A stretch of DNA of 64,000 nt, taken from the NCBI GenBank assembly GCA_024697865.1, contig JAILSC010000009.1, positions 1 through 64,000 of the forward strand, written 5' to 3'. Positions within the stretch are counted from its first letter, which is position 1; the number at the start of each line of letters is the position of its first letter. The DNA comes from Candidatus Saccharimonadota bacterium. Lineage in GTDB: Bacteria; Patescibacteriota; Saccharimonadia; Saccharimonadales; Saccharimonadaceae. The position numbers and the translations under genes were made by a program. Below, piece by piece: positions 1 through 8,745 of this stretch. The notes beneath the pieces are model-generated. The model saw nothing but the letters and a program-made list of their open reading frames with translations, did not search any database and was not told where the DNA came from.

Positions 1-129
1 AGCGGTTTGGGCGCCGGTAGTACCACTACTAAGAACTGCAGCTACGGCAATAGCAATCATAGAAAAAATACCAATAGCTAAGGTTACTTCGATCAGAGTA
101 TCACCTCGTCTGCCCACGCGTTTAAGCAT
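1..129 (-). CDS. type IV prepilin-like protein, partial (3' end outside window)
   Basis: Only the N-terminal 43 residues are visible because the gene runs off the left edge. They begin MLKRVGRRGDTLIEV and continue into a hydrophobic helix, the layout of a class III (type IV pilin) signal: a short basic leader, a Gly cleavage site (RRG|DTLIEV), Glu at position 5 of the mature protein, then the helix that anchors the subunit and later packs in the pilus core. Position 1 would be Asp rather than the usual Phe, which is unusual. The substrate relationship to the adjacent prepilin peptidase is expected from the family. A TATAAT box lies six bases before the ATG, overlapping the 3' end of the peptidase gene. 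Which pilin (major, minor or GspI/J-like) cannot be told. Confidence 0.75.
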   Translation of the reverse strand, partial: MLKRVGRRGDTLIEVTLAIGIFSMIAIAVAAVLSSGTTGAQTA

Positions 130-135
130 AAGTAT

Positions 136-141
136 ATTATA
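136..141 (-). promoter_or_regulatory. -10 box of the partial prepilin gene
   Basis: TATAAT on the minus strand ends six bases before the ATG at 129, so transcription would be expected to start at or next to the start codon. It overlaps the stop codon of the prepilin peptidase gene. Confidence 0.55.
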
Positions 142-934
142 ACATAGATTGGAGGAAATCAGCAAAGGTGGATGTGATCACGAATGACGCCACCAAGAAA
201 GGGCCAAGATGAATTTTTTTTGATTTTTTAAGCGTAGGGAGAGCGAAGAGGCAGGCTAAGAGATTGGCTACGAAAAGAGCTATTAGTGCAAGCCAAGGGC
301 TGCCAAGAGCCAAGCCGATCGCAATACCAAGCAGCCAATCGCCATCACCGACCCACTTCCCTTTGGAGATAAAATAGAGAGCAAAGTAAAGACCGCCCAA
401 AATCAGCACGGCAAGAAGTGGTTGATAAATTGATTCCGGTGTGAATCCCGTGGTCTGACTAAGAATAATCTGTTTAATTGCTGAGACTAAGACGGCCAGA
501 ATAATAGCAACTATCAGATAAAGAGTGGGCAGTTCACCATAAAGTCCGTCATAAATAGCTAAGAAGATTAGCACTAGCGACAGTAAGAGAATAAAAACAA
601 AAGCCAACCAATCAAGAGGTACGGCAGTAGCAAAAACAAACTGAGCCCCAAAAGCTAGAAAAGCTATACCAGCACTAAGCTCAGAGATGATCTCAGCAAC
701 ACCGATTTTTTGATGGCATTTGCGACACTTGCCACGCAAGAGAAGCCAAGAAATGATTGGAATATTATCATACCATTTGAGTTGATAGTAACAATGCAAA
801 CATACAGAACGTGAACCGAGTTTCTTACTTCCCTTTTTTGTAGATTTAAGACGGAGCCGGCGAGCTTGGCAACACAGAAAGGAGCCAAAGCAGCTACCGA
901 TAATGAACAACAGAATTAAGAAAGCAATTTCCAT
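137..934 (-). CDS. pilD: prepilin peptidase / N-methyltransferase
   Basis: A24-family membrane aspartyl peptidase that cleaves the leader of prepilins and N-methylates the new N-terminus. The N-terminal part has GSCFGSF and two CxxC pairs (C45/C48, C70/C73), the zinc-binding cytoplasmic domain seen in bifunctional PilD. The two catalytic aspartates are visible: Asp129 in AIYDG and the GDGD motif at 196-199. Multiple hydrophobic segments follow, and 265 residues is the normal length. It is divergently transcribed from the prepilin gene at 971, with 36 bp between start codons; a TAAAAT box lies six bases before its ATG. Substrates are probably the three prepilins nearby. Confidence 0.93.
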   Translation of the reverse strand: MEIAFLILLFIIGSCFGSFLCCQARRLRLKSTKKGSKKLGSRSVCLHCYYQLKWYDNIPIISWLLLRGKCRKCHQKIGVAEIISELSAGIAFLAFGAQFVFATAVPLDWLAFVFILLLSLVLIFLAIYDGLYGELPTLYLIVAIILAVLVSAIKQIILSQTTGFTPESIYQPLLAVLILGGLYFALYFISKGKWVGDGDWLLGIAIGLALGSPWLALIALFVANLLACLFALPTLKKSKKIHLGPFLVASFVITSTFADFLQSML

Positions 935-958
935 ATTGTTATTTTAGCATAAATAATT

Positions 959-964
959 TATAAT
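959..964 (+). promoter_or_regulatory. -10 box of the 971 prepilin gene
   Basis: TATAAT followed by six bases and then ATG at 971. There is no Shine-Dalgarno sequence between them, so a leaderless mRNA is implied. Confidence 0.6.
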
Positions 965-970
965 AGAGAT

Positions 971-1480
971 ATGAAAAAGGGTGATCTTGATTCTAAAGGG
1001 GCGGGGTTCACTATTATTGAAGTATCCTTGGTATTAGCAATTGCGGGACTAATCTTTCTTATGGTGTTCATAGCCTTGCCAGCATTACAAAGAAGTTCGC
1101 GCGATACCCAGCGGAAGGAAGATATTTCAGCGCTAGTGAGTGCCATAAAGAAATATCAGAGTAATAATCGCGGAGCATTACCGACTGGGGACTGGAAGGC
1201 TGCACTAACGGAGTATTTAAGTGACGATCTGGAAGATCCCAATGGCGAAGCATATACTCTAGTAGTAGAAAAGTGTGCAGGGACTTCGGCCGAGGCCGCT
1301 TGTGGCGATAAATATGGTATAAGTGAAATGGTCTTCCCTAACGGTTATCAATTATATATAGTAACCCAAGCAAAATGTTCGGGTGATGAAACTACTGGAG
1401 TGACGGCTAGTTCAAATCCACGAAAATACGCTGTATTATACAAGCTTGAAGGTGGTGGGTTATATTGCGAAAACGGTTAA
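971..1480 (+). CDS. type IV prepilin-like protein
   Basis: A 169-residue prepilin. The leader ends at Gly17 and the mature protein would start FTIIEVSLVLAIAGLIF, with Phe1 and Glu5 as in canonical type IV pilins. The helix continues as ALPALQRSSRDTQRKEDIS, typical of pilin alpha1. The C-terminal globular part contains four cysteines, perhaps forming disulfide loops. It is a paralogue of the convergent gene at 1545: both share the VLAIAGLIFLMVF core and the ALQRSxRDTQR segment. A bidirectional terminator separates the two. Likely a pilus subunit processed by PilD; major versus minor role is not determinable. Confidence 0.85.
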   Translation: MKKGDLDSKGAGFTIIEVSLVLAIAGLIFLMVFIALPALQRSSRDTQRKEDISALVSAIKKYQSNNRGALPTGDWKAALTEYLSDDLEDPNGEAYTLVVEKCAGTSAEAACGDKYGISEMVFPNGYQLYIVTQAKCSGDETTGVTASSNPRKYAVLYKLEGGGLYCENG

Positions 1481-1497
1481 AAGAATAGTTCTTAAAT

Positions 1498-1532
1498 AAA
1501 AATAAACTGGGTCTTAGGCCCAGTTTATTTTA
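1498..1532. terminator. bidirectional intrinsic terminator
   Basis: Inverted repeat AAATAAACTGGG / CCCAGTTTATTT around a short loop, with A and T runs on the two sides, placed between the convergent prepilin genes. It can end transcription from either side. Confidence 0.8.
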
Positions 1533-1544
1533 ATCAGCTAGGAA

Positions 1545-2045
1545 TTAGTTGTTAGTACAGTAAGTCCCGGCGCCTTCGAGCTTAATGGTGAAGGCTAGTT
1601 TACCATTACCCTGAGCGTATTTCGGGTTAGCACCATCGCAAGTGGCGTTGGTGTATGGCACGATAATACCCATTTCTGCGTTCTCTTCTTTAGTACTTGC
1701 ATTGTCGCAGCTGTCAGACGTACACGTTACGGTACCGGCAAAGACATAGTTGGAATTGGTTGATGGATCTTGGAAGGTATCGTCGTTAGTAGTGAGGTAG
1801 CCCGTATAAAAAGTACCGTCAGCAGCAAAGCTGGTAGGGACTTTGTTCTTATTGCCAGCTTGGTAATTCTGGACGGCAGTAATTAACCTAGCCATGTCGT
1901 TGCGGCGTTGAGTGTCCCGTTGCGAACGTTGAAGAGCCGGCAAAGCGACAAAGACCATGAGAAAGATCAAGCCGGCAATTGCTAGCACGAGCACGACTTC
2001 GATGATGGTGAAGCCTTCTTTAGAATTATTGTTTCTCTTTTTCAT
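1545..2045 (-). CDS. type IV prepilin-like protein
   Basis: Prepilin of 166 residues if started at the ATG at 2045. That start is preferred over the upstream 2078 start because AGAAAGGA sits at correct spacing before it and it gives a short basic leader (MKKRNNNSKEG|FTIIEV). Phe1 and Glu5 of the mature protein are present, followed by the hydrophobic alpha1 helix. The globular region has four to five cysteines (TCTSDSC, ATC, YCTN) that may pair. It is a paralogue of the 971 gene and sits immediately downstream of pilC in the same orientation, so it may be the main subunit made with the pilus motor operon. It probably assembles into a surface pilus. Confidence 0.87.
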   Translation of the reverse strand: MKKRNNNSKEGFTIIEVVLVLAIAGLIFLMVFVALPALQRSQRDTQRRNDMARLITAVQNYQAGNKNKVPTSFAADGTFYTGYLTTNDDTFQDPSTNSNYVFAGTVTCTSDSCDNASTKEENAEMGIIVPYTNATCDGANPKYAQGNGKLAFTIKLEGAGTYCTNN

Positions 2046-2164
2046 AAATATTCCTTTCTCGCTATTATTTGATGTCACCCAAGAGCTACTGGGGCGCCAT
2101 AATCCTTATTTTTATAATATCAGAAACTTTAAAAAAAGCAATAACTTTTTAGAAATTTAGAAAA

Positions 2165-3367
2165 TTAACCAATCGAGTTAACTAGCGAATAAATCGGAAG
2201 CAGAGTACCACCGATGACGATGCCAATTAGGCCGGCCATGGCGACCATGAGGATGGGCTCAATCATGGTAGAAATATTATTGATCTGTTCGTCAAGTTCG
2301 TTTTCGTAAACTTGAGCGGCTTTGCCGAGCATTTCGTCGATTTGGCCAGACTCCTCACCAATAGAGGCCATTTGTGGAACTAGAGGCAACATGTATTCCC
2401 TGTCTTTAATGGATTCGGAAAGAGGTTTACCGCCTTTAATGACCTCTAGAGCTTTAGAATATTCTGCCTCGATCACCACGTTGCTAGTGGACTCAATAGC
2501 AATTTTGACAGAATCCAGCATCGGAACACCGGTAGCCAGCATCATTTCGGCGGTACGAGCAAAACGTGAGACATAGAGTTTGCGAAAAAGACCGCCAAAT
2601 AGAGGAACGTGGAGCTTGAAGCCGTCTAAAACTTTGCGGCCTTCGGGGGTTTTCTTAACAGCATAGATCAGAAGGCCAACAATCGCCCCGGTGACAAGCA
2701 GCACTAGCCACCAGAAATTACCGAAGAAAGTAGAGACGCCCACGAGAAATTCAGTTAATGGAGGAAGTTCTTTGTTCATGTCGGTGTAAAGACCTTGAAC
2801 TTGGGGCACAACCATGATCATCATGAAGGCAAGCACAGCGATAATGACAACGAAGATAATTGCTGGATAGACCATGGCGCCTTTGATCTTAGACATCATA
2901 GCGGCATCCTTCTCTTCTTGGTCAGCTAGGCGTTTAAGGGCGAGATCAAGAGTACCGGAAGTTTCACCAGCTTTAATTAATGCGAGATATACGCCATCGA
3001 ATGTTTCAGGATATTTGGCAAAGGATTCGTGAAGAGTTTTACCAGATTCTACGCTGGCGAGAATTTCTTCGGCAACAACTTTCATAGCCTTGCTTTGAGT
3101 CTGTTCGGCAACAGTCCGAAGACTGGTTGCGAGCGGTAGACCGGCGCCAATTAATGTAGATAACTGGCGAGTAAAAGTGACTCGATCTTTACTAGTAATG
3201 CGCCCCTTGCCACCCAAAAGGCCATCCCCCTCTTCAGTAATAGTCTGGGGAATGTAGCCCTGGTCAATGAGCAGTTTGCCGGCGATTTGTTCGTTTTCGG
3301 CCTGAATATTGCCTTTGACGCTTCTGCCAGTCTCCTTCTCTTTAGCTTTATAATTAAACCGTCGCAT
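2165..3367 (-). CDS. pilC: type IV pilus inner-membrane platform protein PilC
   Basis: A 400-residue GspF/PilC-family protein. The N-terminus MRRFNYKAKEKETGRSVKG is typical, followed by two T2SF repeats (about 70-190 and 270-395) with three membrane helices near 170-195, 218-238 and 370-390. It forms the platform on which the PilB and PilT motors act. It lies 2 bp after pilT, so the two are probably co-transcribed and translationally coupled. No truncation or unusual features seen. The gene order pilB-pilT-pilC-pilin is that of Gram-positive and CPR pilus loci without outer-membrane genes. Confidence 0.95.
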   Translation of the reverse strand: MRRFNYKAKEKETGRSVKGNIQAENEQIAGKLLIDQGYIPQTITEEGDGLLGGKGRITSKDRVTFTRQLSTLIGAGLPLATSLRTVAEQTQSKAMKVVAEEILASVESGKTLHESFAKYPETFDGVYLALIKAGETSGTLDLALKRLADQEEKDAAMMSKIKGAMVYPAIIFVVIIAVLAFMMIMVVPQVQGLYTDMNKELPPLTEFLVGVSTFFGNFWWLVLLVTGAIVGLLIYAVKKTPEGRKVLDGFKLHVPLFGGLFRKLYVSRFARTAEMMLATGVPMLDSVKIAIESTSNVVIEAEYSKALEVIKGGKPLSESIKDREYMLPLVPQMASIGEESGQIDEMLGKAAQVYENELDEQINNISTMIEPILMVAMAGLIGIVIGGTLLPIYSLVNSIG

Positions 3368-3369
3368 GC

Positions 3370-4455
3370 TTAGCCTCTAACCAACCTATTTAATTCATTA
3401 ATATCCACGGCATATTCTTGAGCAGCCTCGTAAGTAATAACGCCAGTTTGAATAAGCTTAGCTAGAGTGCGATCCATAGTCTGCATCCCTTGATCGGCGC
3501 CAGTTTGAATAGCGGTGTCGATCTGGTGAGTTTTGCCTTCACGGATGAGAGAACGGATAGCGGAGTTGCTAACCATGATTTCGGCGGCGACTACACGCCC
3601 ACCACCGATAGCCGGCACCAGACGCTGGGCACAAACTGCCATTAACATATTGGAGAGCTGAGTACGAACTTGAGGTTGCTGATGGGCTGGGAAAACATCC
3701 ACCATCCGGTCGATGGACTGGGCGGCGGAATTAGTGTGCAAAGTAGCGAAAACCAGGTGACCAGTTTCAGCGATAGTGATGGCAGCCTGGATAGTTTCAA
3801 GATCACGCATCTCGCCAATTAGAACCACGTCCGGATCTTCACGCAGAACACTGCGCAGAGCTGCGGCAAAACTAAAAGTATCATAGTGGACCTCACGCTG
3901 AGCAATTACAGAGCGCTGAGACTTATGAGTAAACTCAATTGGATCCTCAATCGTAATAATATGAGTAGATTTTTCTCGATTAATTTTGTCGATCAAGGCA
4001 GCTAGAGTAGTAGATTTACCAGAACCGGTTGGACCAGTAACGAGCACTAAACCACGAGGATAATTAGCAAAAGTTTCAACTACGGCCGGCATGCCGAGAT
4101 CATTGATACTTTTGATTTGATTAGGAATTAGGCGAAAGGCAGCAGCGAGTTTACCACGTTCATGGAAGGCATTAACTCGGAAGCGGGCGACATCACCGAA
4201 AGCAAAGGAATAATCAAATTCTTTATCTTTGATCAAAATTTTTTGTTGTTCCTCGTCGAGAGTAGCAAAAACAAGATTACGGATAGTCTCATCGTTCAGG
4301 TTAGCGATACCGGCGATAGGGGTAAGCGCGCCGTCGACGCGCAAAATTGGCGGTAGACCATATTGGATATGGAGATCAGAGGCGTTGCGGCGAATGCATT
4401 CCTCAAGTAAAGCTTCGATATTTGGTGTGTTTAATGTTTGCCCACTATTTTCCAT
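3370..4455 (-). CDS. pilT: pilus retraction ATPase PilT
   Basis: A 361-residue hexameric secretion ATPase that depolymerises the pilus. Walker A GPTGSGKST starts at residue 141, followed by the Asp box and the LIGEMRD Walker B region, and HATLHTNSAAQSIDR, the standard PilT His box. The C-terminus has the AIRSLIREGK helix typical of PilT rather than PilB. It lies between pilB and pilC in the operon. A dedicated retraction motor implies dynamic pili (twitching, host contact or DNA uptake) rather than only static fibres; that is inference from the family. Confidence 0.95.
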   Translation of the reverse strand: MENSGQTLNTPNIEALLEECIRRNASDLHIQYGLPPILRVDGALTPIAGIANLNDETIRNLVFATLDEEQQKILIKDKEFDYSFAFGDVARFRVNAFHERGKLAAAFRLIPNQIKSINDLGMPAVVETFANYPRGLVLVTGPTGSGKSTTLAALIDKINREKSTHIITIEDPIEFTHKSQRSVIAQREVHYDTFSFAAALRSVLREDPDVVLIGEMRDLETIQAAITIAETGHLVFATLHTNSAAQSIDRMVDVFPAHQQPQVRTQLSNMLMAVCAQRLVPAIGGGRVVAAEIMVSNSAIRSLIREGKTHQIDTAIQTGADQGMQTMDRTLAKLIQTGVITYEAAQEYAVDINELNRLVRG

Positions 4456-4476
4456 AATATTATTTTACCACAAGCC

Positions 4477-6240
4477 TTATGATAGATCACTAGCTACGCG
4501 GTTTACCTCCTCTAATGTTGTTATACCCGATAATACTTTCAACACGCCGTCTTGACGCATACTAATAGTGCCTTTAGCTCTAGCTAGACGCATAATTTCG
4601 TTGGTAGTAGCGTGAGAAATGATTAACTTCTGAATGTCCTCGTCGACATCAATAGCTTCGTAAAGTCCCGTACGGCCACTGTACCCGCCAGGAGTCTCTT
4701 TACTTTCCATCCCTTTGGCCAACATGTAATAGTCATCGTTTCTGATAGGTAGGCCTGGATAGCCGAGGTCTTGACTGATTTTGGCTACAGACGCTTTATC
4801 CTCAGGTAACAACTTGCCAACTATCTCATTAATACTGCCAGTCTCAATTTCGGAAGATTTATACATTTCCCTTTTCTCGGTGACTCGGCGCACTAGTCGC
4901 TGGCCAATAACCGTGTTCAAAGTTGAAGCCAATAGGAATGGCTCTACGCCCATATCCAAAAGACGCGGAAGGATGCCGGCTGCAGAATTAGTGTGTAAAG
5001 TACTAAACACTAAGTGACCAGTGAGGGCAGCCTGAACTGCAAGAGCGGCAGTTTCAGAATCACGAATTTCACCGACCATCACTACATCAGGGTCCTGACG
5101 CAAGATAGAGCGCAAACCACTAGCGAAAGTTAAACCAGCATCGACGTTGACCTGAATCTGATTGATGCCATCCATTTTGTATTCAACTGGATCTTCAAGC
5201 GTAACAATGTTGATTTCTTCGGATTTGATTTCCTGAATTAAAGCATAGAGCGTAGTAGACTTACCAGAACCAGTTGGGCCAGAAGTAAGAATCATGCCAT
5301 TAGGCTTCTTGACTGAGTTGAGAACGGAGCGCAAAGTGCGACCAGTCATACCCATTTTCCGAATATCCATGGTGACGCCGGTCTTGTCTAGTAAACGAAT
5401 GATGACTTGTTCGCCCCAAGTAACTGGCGAGGTAGCAATACGTAGGTCGATTTCTTGACCGTCCACCATAACGGTAAATTGGCCGTCTTGAGGAATGCGG
5501 TGCTCATCAATTTTGAGATTGGATAGAATTTTGATGCGAGAAACTAGCGCGGGGGCAACGGTTTTAGGAAGCTCCATGATTTTGCGCAGAACGCCATCGA
5601 TACGACAACGGATAATCAACGAGCTTTCAAGTGGCTCAATGTGGATATCTGAAGCTTTGGTCTTGGCGGCATAACTCAAGATTGTAGTAAGAGCTTTAGA
5701 TATTGGGGAGTCTTCGACGATGGTCTTAACATTGGAGCTGGAGGCTTCGGCAGCGGCCTCGTTAGTAGCATCAACGGCTTCTTTTACTCCGGAAAAATCA
5801 CCGTGATATTGTTCGAGCATTTGACGAATACCGCGTTCAGAAGACATCCAAACCCGAATCGGTCGACCGATCAAATTAGATAAATAATCCGTAGCCTGAA
5901 CGTTAGTAACGTCAACTAGGGCGACGTTAAGCATACCATCTTTTTCCCCAAGAGGGACGGCCAAAACGCGAGAAGAAGCGTCACCAGGGATCATCGAGAG
6001 AATGTCCTGGTCGATAGTGATATTTTTGAGCTCTACATAAGGAACACCAATGATAGCGGCAGTGGCACGAGCAACCATGTCATTATTGATAATATTATGG
6101 CTAATCAACTCGGTGAGAGCGGATTTATTTTCAACTTCAGCTTTTTCGCGGACTGTAGCTACTAGATTGGGGTCGGCTAGACCTTCGCTCAAAAGCAAGT
6201 CGATGATCCGACGCTCGGCGTCTTTAGTGAGCAAAGCCAT
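4477..6240 (-). CDS. pilB: pilus extension ATPase PilB/GspE
   Basis: A 587-residue assembly ATPase. An MshEN-type N-terminal domain (about 1-145) precedes the T2SSE core with Walker A GPTGSGKST at 321, an RQDPDVVMVGEIRD Walker B region and the STLHTNSAAG box. The tetracysteine zinc motif usually found between the Walker B region and the C-terminus in GspE/PilB is missing: the corresponding segments read REMYKSSE and GMESKETPGGYSGR with no cysteines, although GYSGRTGLYE, which follows the knuckle, is intact. Its ATG overlaps the upstream stop by one base (TAATG), suggesting translational coupling. It powers pilus extension. Confidence 0.95.
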   Translation of the reverse strand: MALLTKDAERRIIDLLLSEGLADPNLVATVREKAEVENKSALTELISHNIINNDMVARATAAIIGVPYVELKNITIDQDILSMIPGDASSRVLAVPLGEKDGMLNVALVDVTNVQATDYLSNLIGRPIRVWMSSERGIRQMLEQYHGDFSGVKEAVDATNEAAAEASSSNVKTIVEDSPISKALTTILSYAAKTKASDIHIEPLESSLIIRCRIDGVLRKIMELPKTVAPALVSRIKILSNLKIDEHRIPQDGQFTVMVDGQEIDLRIATSPVTWGEQVIIRLLDKTGVTMDIRKMGMTGRTLRSVLNSVKKPNGMILTSGPTGSGKSTTLYALIQEIKSEEINIVTLEDPVEYKMDGINQIQVNVDAGLTFASGLRSILRQDPDVVMVGEIRDSETAALAVQAALTGHLVFSTLHTNSAAGILPRLLDMGVEPFLLASTLNTVIGQRLVRRVTEKREMYKSSEIETGSINEIVGKLLPEDKASVAKISQDLGYPGLPIRNDDYYMLAKGMESKETPGGYSGRTGLYEAIDVDEDIQKLIISHATTNEIMRLARAKGTISMRQDGVLKVLSGITTLEEVNRVASDLS

Positions 6241-6635
6241 TATTGATTCCCTTGCTTAGTGCTTGCGTTCGGGTCAGTAGTAGAATCTTGATTTGTAGTA
6301 GAGTTTCCATCGGTGGTAGTTTTTTCAGATTCCTCAAGAGCCTGAACAAGATCTTGATCGATAATTTCGTTTAGTTCATCTTCAGTAACCTGATCGATAC
6401 ATTCACCAGCGTCATTATATTCAGCGCAACTACCCACATAAACTTCAACTGTAGGGTTGAGTGCTTTATAATTAAAAATTTCGGGGTTAGGATCAGTCAG
6501 ATTAGTACTGACGTTGGAATCGATGACCTTAACAGACACTGGTTTGATTTCACCGACAAAGATATTGCAAATAAAGAAGGCTACAAAAACCCCAAATACA
6601 GCTGCGATGATAGTGGTGACGAGTTCAGACCGCAT
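6240..6635 (-). CDS. single-pass membrane protein of the pilus operon, unknown
   Basis: Unrecognised 131-residue protein. Residues 8-27 form one hydrophobic segment (TIIAAVFGVFVAFFICNIFV), followed by an extracytoplasmic domain with a pair of cysteines (VGSCAEYNDAGECIDQ) and a Ser/Thr/Asn/Gln-rich tail. Position between the PilO-like gene and pilB, two bases after the former and overlapping the latter by one base, makes a role in the PilM-N-O alignment complex likely; it occupies the slot of pilP in classical operons but has no lipobox and no visible PilP similarity. Function is inference from context only. Confidence 0.7.
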   Translation of the reverse strand: MRSELVTTIIAAVFGVFVAFFICNIFVGEIKPVSVKVIDSNVSTNLTDPNPEIFNYKALNPTVEVYVGSCAEYNDAGECIDQVTEDELNEIIDQDLVQALEESEKTTTDGNSTTNQDSTTDPNASTKQGNQ

Positions 6636-6637
6636 AT

Positions 6638-7504
6638 TTATTTACCCTCCTTGGTGATAGTTTTAGTGCCTTCAGCAATATGAGATTCGTCCATGTAATA
6701 AGCGCTGGCTTGGGTCTGCAAAGTAAGACCGTCGTCGTTAGCCCATTCGATATTGATGCGCTTGATATCGAACTCACGAATCGAGCGTTCGATGCTGTCT
6801 AATACTTTTTTAGCCGTGCCAGTGTTAGCGTCAACGGTGAAGTTAACAGAGATGGCATTGAGATTCTGCCCAATTTCAGCATCTTCGATCGTGCCGCCAG
6901 GAGCGATAGATTCTGGTTCCCAATCGGAAATAATAAATAATTTGTTCAAGCTAGCGAGTAAGGCTTCTTCATTTTTGAAAGAGGGGAGAGCATCAGGAAT
7001 AATACGAAGAGCAGAACAGCTCTTGATCAAATTACTGGCAGCCTGGAGTTCAGAGGCTCCACGAGCATCTTGATATATCTTTAAGAGTTCTTTATAGGTA
7101 TAGCTTTTACCCGAAGGGTCGGTACAATCAGCGTTATCTTCCCTTGGCACAGAATTGAGCGCTTCGTTAGCAGCTAGATTTTCCAGAATGTTAGCACGAA
7201 GAGTGCCAGGAATTTGGGAAATCTCAATACTAGCTGGATCGCATTTAGTTAGTTCGTCATCTGAATAGACACTACCGTTGGGGCTTTTACAGACGCCGGT
7301 GGATTTAATAACATTAGAATAATTAGCGATAGATTCTTCGGCCGCCATAATAACTTTAGTATTGAAAGAAATTTGCTGAGCAAAATGCGAACCAAGTGAA
7401 ATAGCTGCACCGAGAAGAATCGAAGTACCAAGTACGGCAAGAAGCATATGCTGCTGGGCTTTAGAGATTTTAGCGCGTTTGCCGATAGCGATTTCTTTGG
7501 CCAT
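6638..7504 (-). CDS. PilO-like pilus assembly protein
   Basis: A 288-residue bitopic protein: short basic cytoplasmic N-terminus, one membrane helix at about 20-40 (MLLAVLGTSILLGAAISLG), then a periplasm-equivalent region. The C-terminal part (about 175-275) has the spacing of the ferredoxin-like fold of PilO/GspM, including LNAISVNFTVDANTGTAKK. Four cysteines in the middle suggest disulfides outside the cell membrane. Placement directly after the PilN-like gene with a one-base TAATG overlap supports the PilO role: linking PilM/PilN to the fibre. Sequence similarity alone is weak, so the call rests mainly on architecture and order. Confidence 0.7.
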   Translation of the reverse strand: MAKEIAIGKRAKISKAQQHMLLAVLGTSILLGAAISLGSHFAQQISFNTKVIMAAEESIANYSNVIKSTGVCKSPNGSVYSDDELTKCDPASIEISQIPGTLRANILENLAANEALNSVPREDNADCTDPSGKSYTYKELLKIYQDARGASELQAASNLIKSCSALRIIPDALPSFKNEEALLASLNKLFIISDWEPESIAPGGTIEDAEIGQNLNAISVNFTVDANTGTAKKVLDSIERSIREFDIKRINIEWANDDGLTLQTQASAYYMDESHIAEGTKTITKEGK

Positions 7505-8745
7505 TAGTTATTCCCTCCGTTTGAATTGTTAGAGTTAGTCTGACAGGCATTGTCACCCGCTTCACAATCTGAAGCGCGCTGACCAAACATGGCTTGGATC
7601 TGAACATAAGAATCAGTCACGTTATGGTAACCAGACGGGGCTAGGGCTAGCATGTGATGGTTATTGAACTGAAAAGCATTCGAATCTAGGTAAATACTGG
7701 CCGAAAAACGCAAAACTAATTCATTCGAGGTGTCTCGACCGTTAGAAGATTCAATGATGTTAATACCTTCAGTGTCATTATAGTCGTCATGAACTAGGAG
7801 ACATTGGTTGTCAGAAGTCCATTTAGGGTTAGTGGAACTTTGGCTGGTATCACCAGAGTAAGTGATACAGGCACTTTCAAAATGAGCGACATTAGAGATC
7901 TTACCGTCTAAGCTCATATAGGGTTGGCCTGGAGTTTCTTTCTCTTTGTACCAATCTGTATATTGTGGGGTGCGCCAAATACGAACAACTTGTTCTCCTT
8001 CGTATTCTTCAAGGGTGTAATCGCTATTTTTAATATCGTCAGACGATTTACAGCCTTCCTTATCAATGGCCCAATAAGCGTAAATTCCTTTAGACGGGTC
8101 CGTGAGGGTAGCCCCATCGGCACCAGTTTCGATCATACAATAAGCCGGGATGGTATCGCCATTTTTATCTACGTAGTCACCATAATCATAGCGCAAATAC
8201 TGCATACTCTTTTTGAAAGAATCGAGAACGTTGTAATCGATATAAGGTTCAGCCCCAGCATTGGCCTGGGCTTCGAGTGTAAAAGTGGGCTGCTCTTCTT
8301 CTAGATTAACGTTAAGATTAGAAATGATGATACTATCAGCACCAGTAGGAATCATGGCAGAGAGAATATTGAAAGTGCGAGAAACAACTTGCTTATTCTC
8401 GGTTAAAGTTGAGATGTTGCCTAATTGGTCCTTAATGGTAAGAAAATCGCTAAGGTCTTCGTATGAGTTTAATTTATTAGAAAGATTATCAATAGTGTGC
8501 TGTTTGCTATCTATGGCTAGTTGTTGACCGCCAGCAATCACGCCGAGGATAGCAGTAATACCTGCACTAGCTGCGGCGACTACGATACAAAGGAAGAAAA
8601 CTAAATTGCGAAATTTCAAAGTTTTAATCATCTCGTTCTTGATGTCAGGGACGAGGTTGATTTCGCGATGATATTTACGCAGTGCGCTTCCCTTTTGAGG
8701 CATGATTTTTTCTAAAATTTCTGAGATGTTGATTTCTTTAGCCAT
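7504..8745 (-). CDS. pilN: PilN-like pilus assembly protein with long C-terminal extension
   Basis: The N-terminus contains YHREINLVPDIKNE, matching the INLLP motif through which PilN docks to PilM, and is followed by one membrane helix at about 47-70. A coiled segment and a PilN-like fold follow (to about 175). At 413 residues it is about twice the usual PilN length: an extra C-terminal region (about 180-413), rich in Tyr, Asp and Asn with several cysteines, has no family I recognise and may be an exposed domain. It overlaps pilM and the PilO-like gene by one base each (TAATG), implying coupled translation. Confidence 0.82.
   Translation of the reverse strand: MAKEINISEILEKIMPQKGSALRKYHREINLVPDIKNEMIKTLKFRNLVFFLCIVVAAASAGITAILGVIAGGQQLAIDSKQHTIDNLSNKLNSYEDLSDFLTIKDQLGNISTLTENKQVVSRTFNILSAMIPTGADSIIISNLNVNLEEEQPTFTLEAQANAGAEPYIDYNVLDSFKKSMQYLRYDYGDYVDKNGDTIPAYCMIETGADGATLTDPSKGIYAYWAIDKEGCKSSDDIKNSDYTLEEYEGEQVVRIWRTPQYTDWYKEKETPGQPYMSLDGKISNVAHFESACITYSGDTSQSSTNPKWTSDNQCLLVHDDYNDTEGINIIESSNGRDTSNELVLRFSASIYLDSNAFQFNNHHMLALAPSGYHNVTDSYVQIQAMFGQRASDCEAGDNACQTNSNNSNGGNN

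Noticed and set aside
664-888. Minus-strand ORF inside pilD region
   Set aside because: Shadow frame of the prepilin peptidase gene with no start signal or family features; same for most short ORFs in the track.
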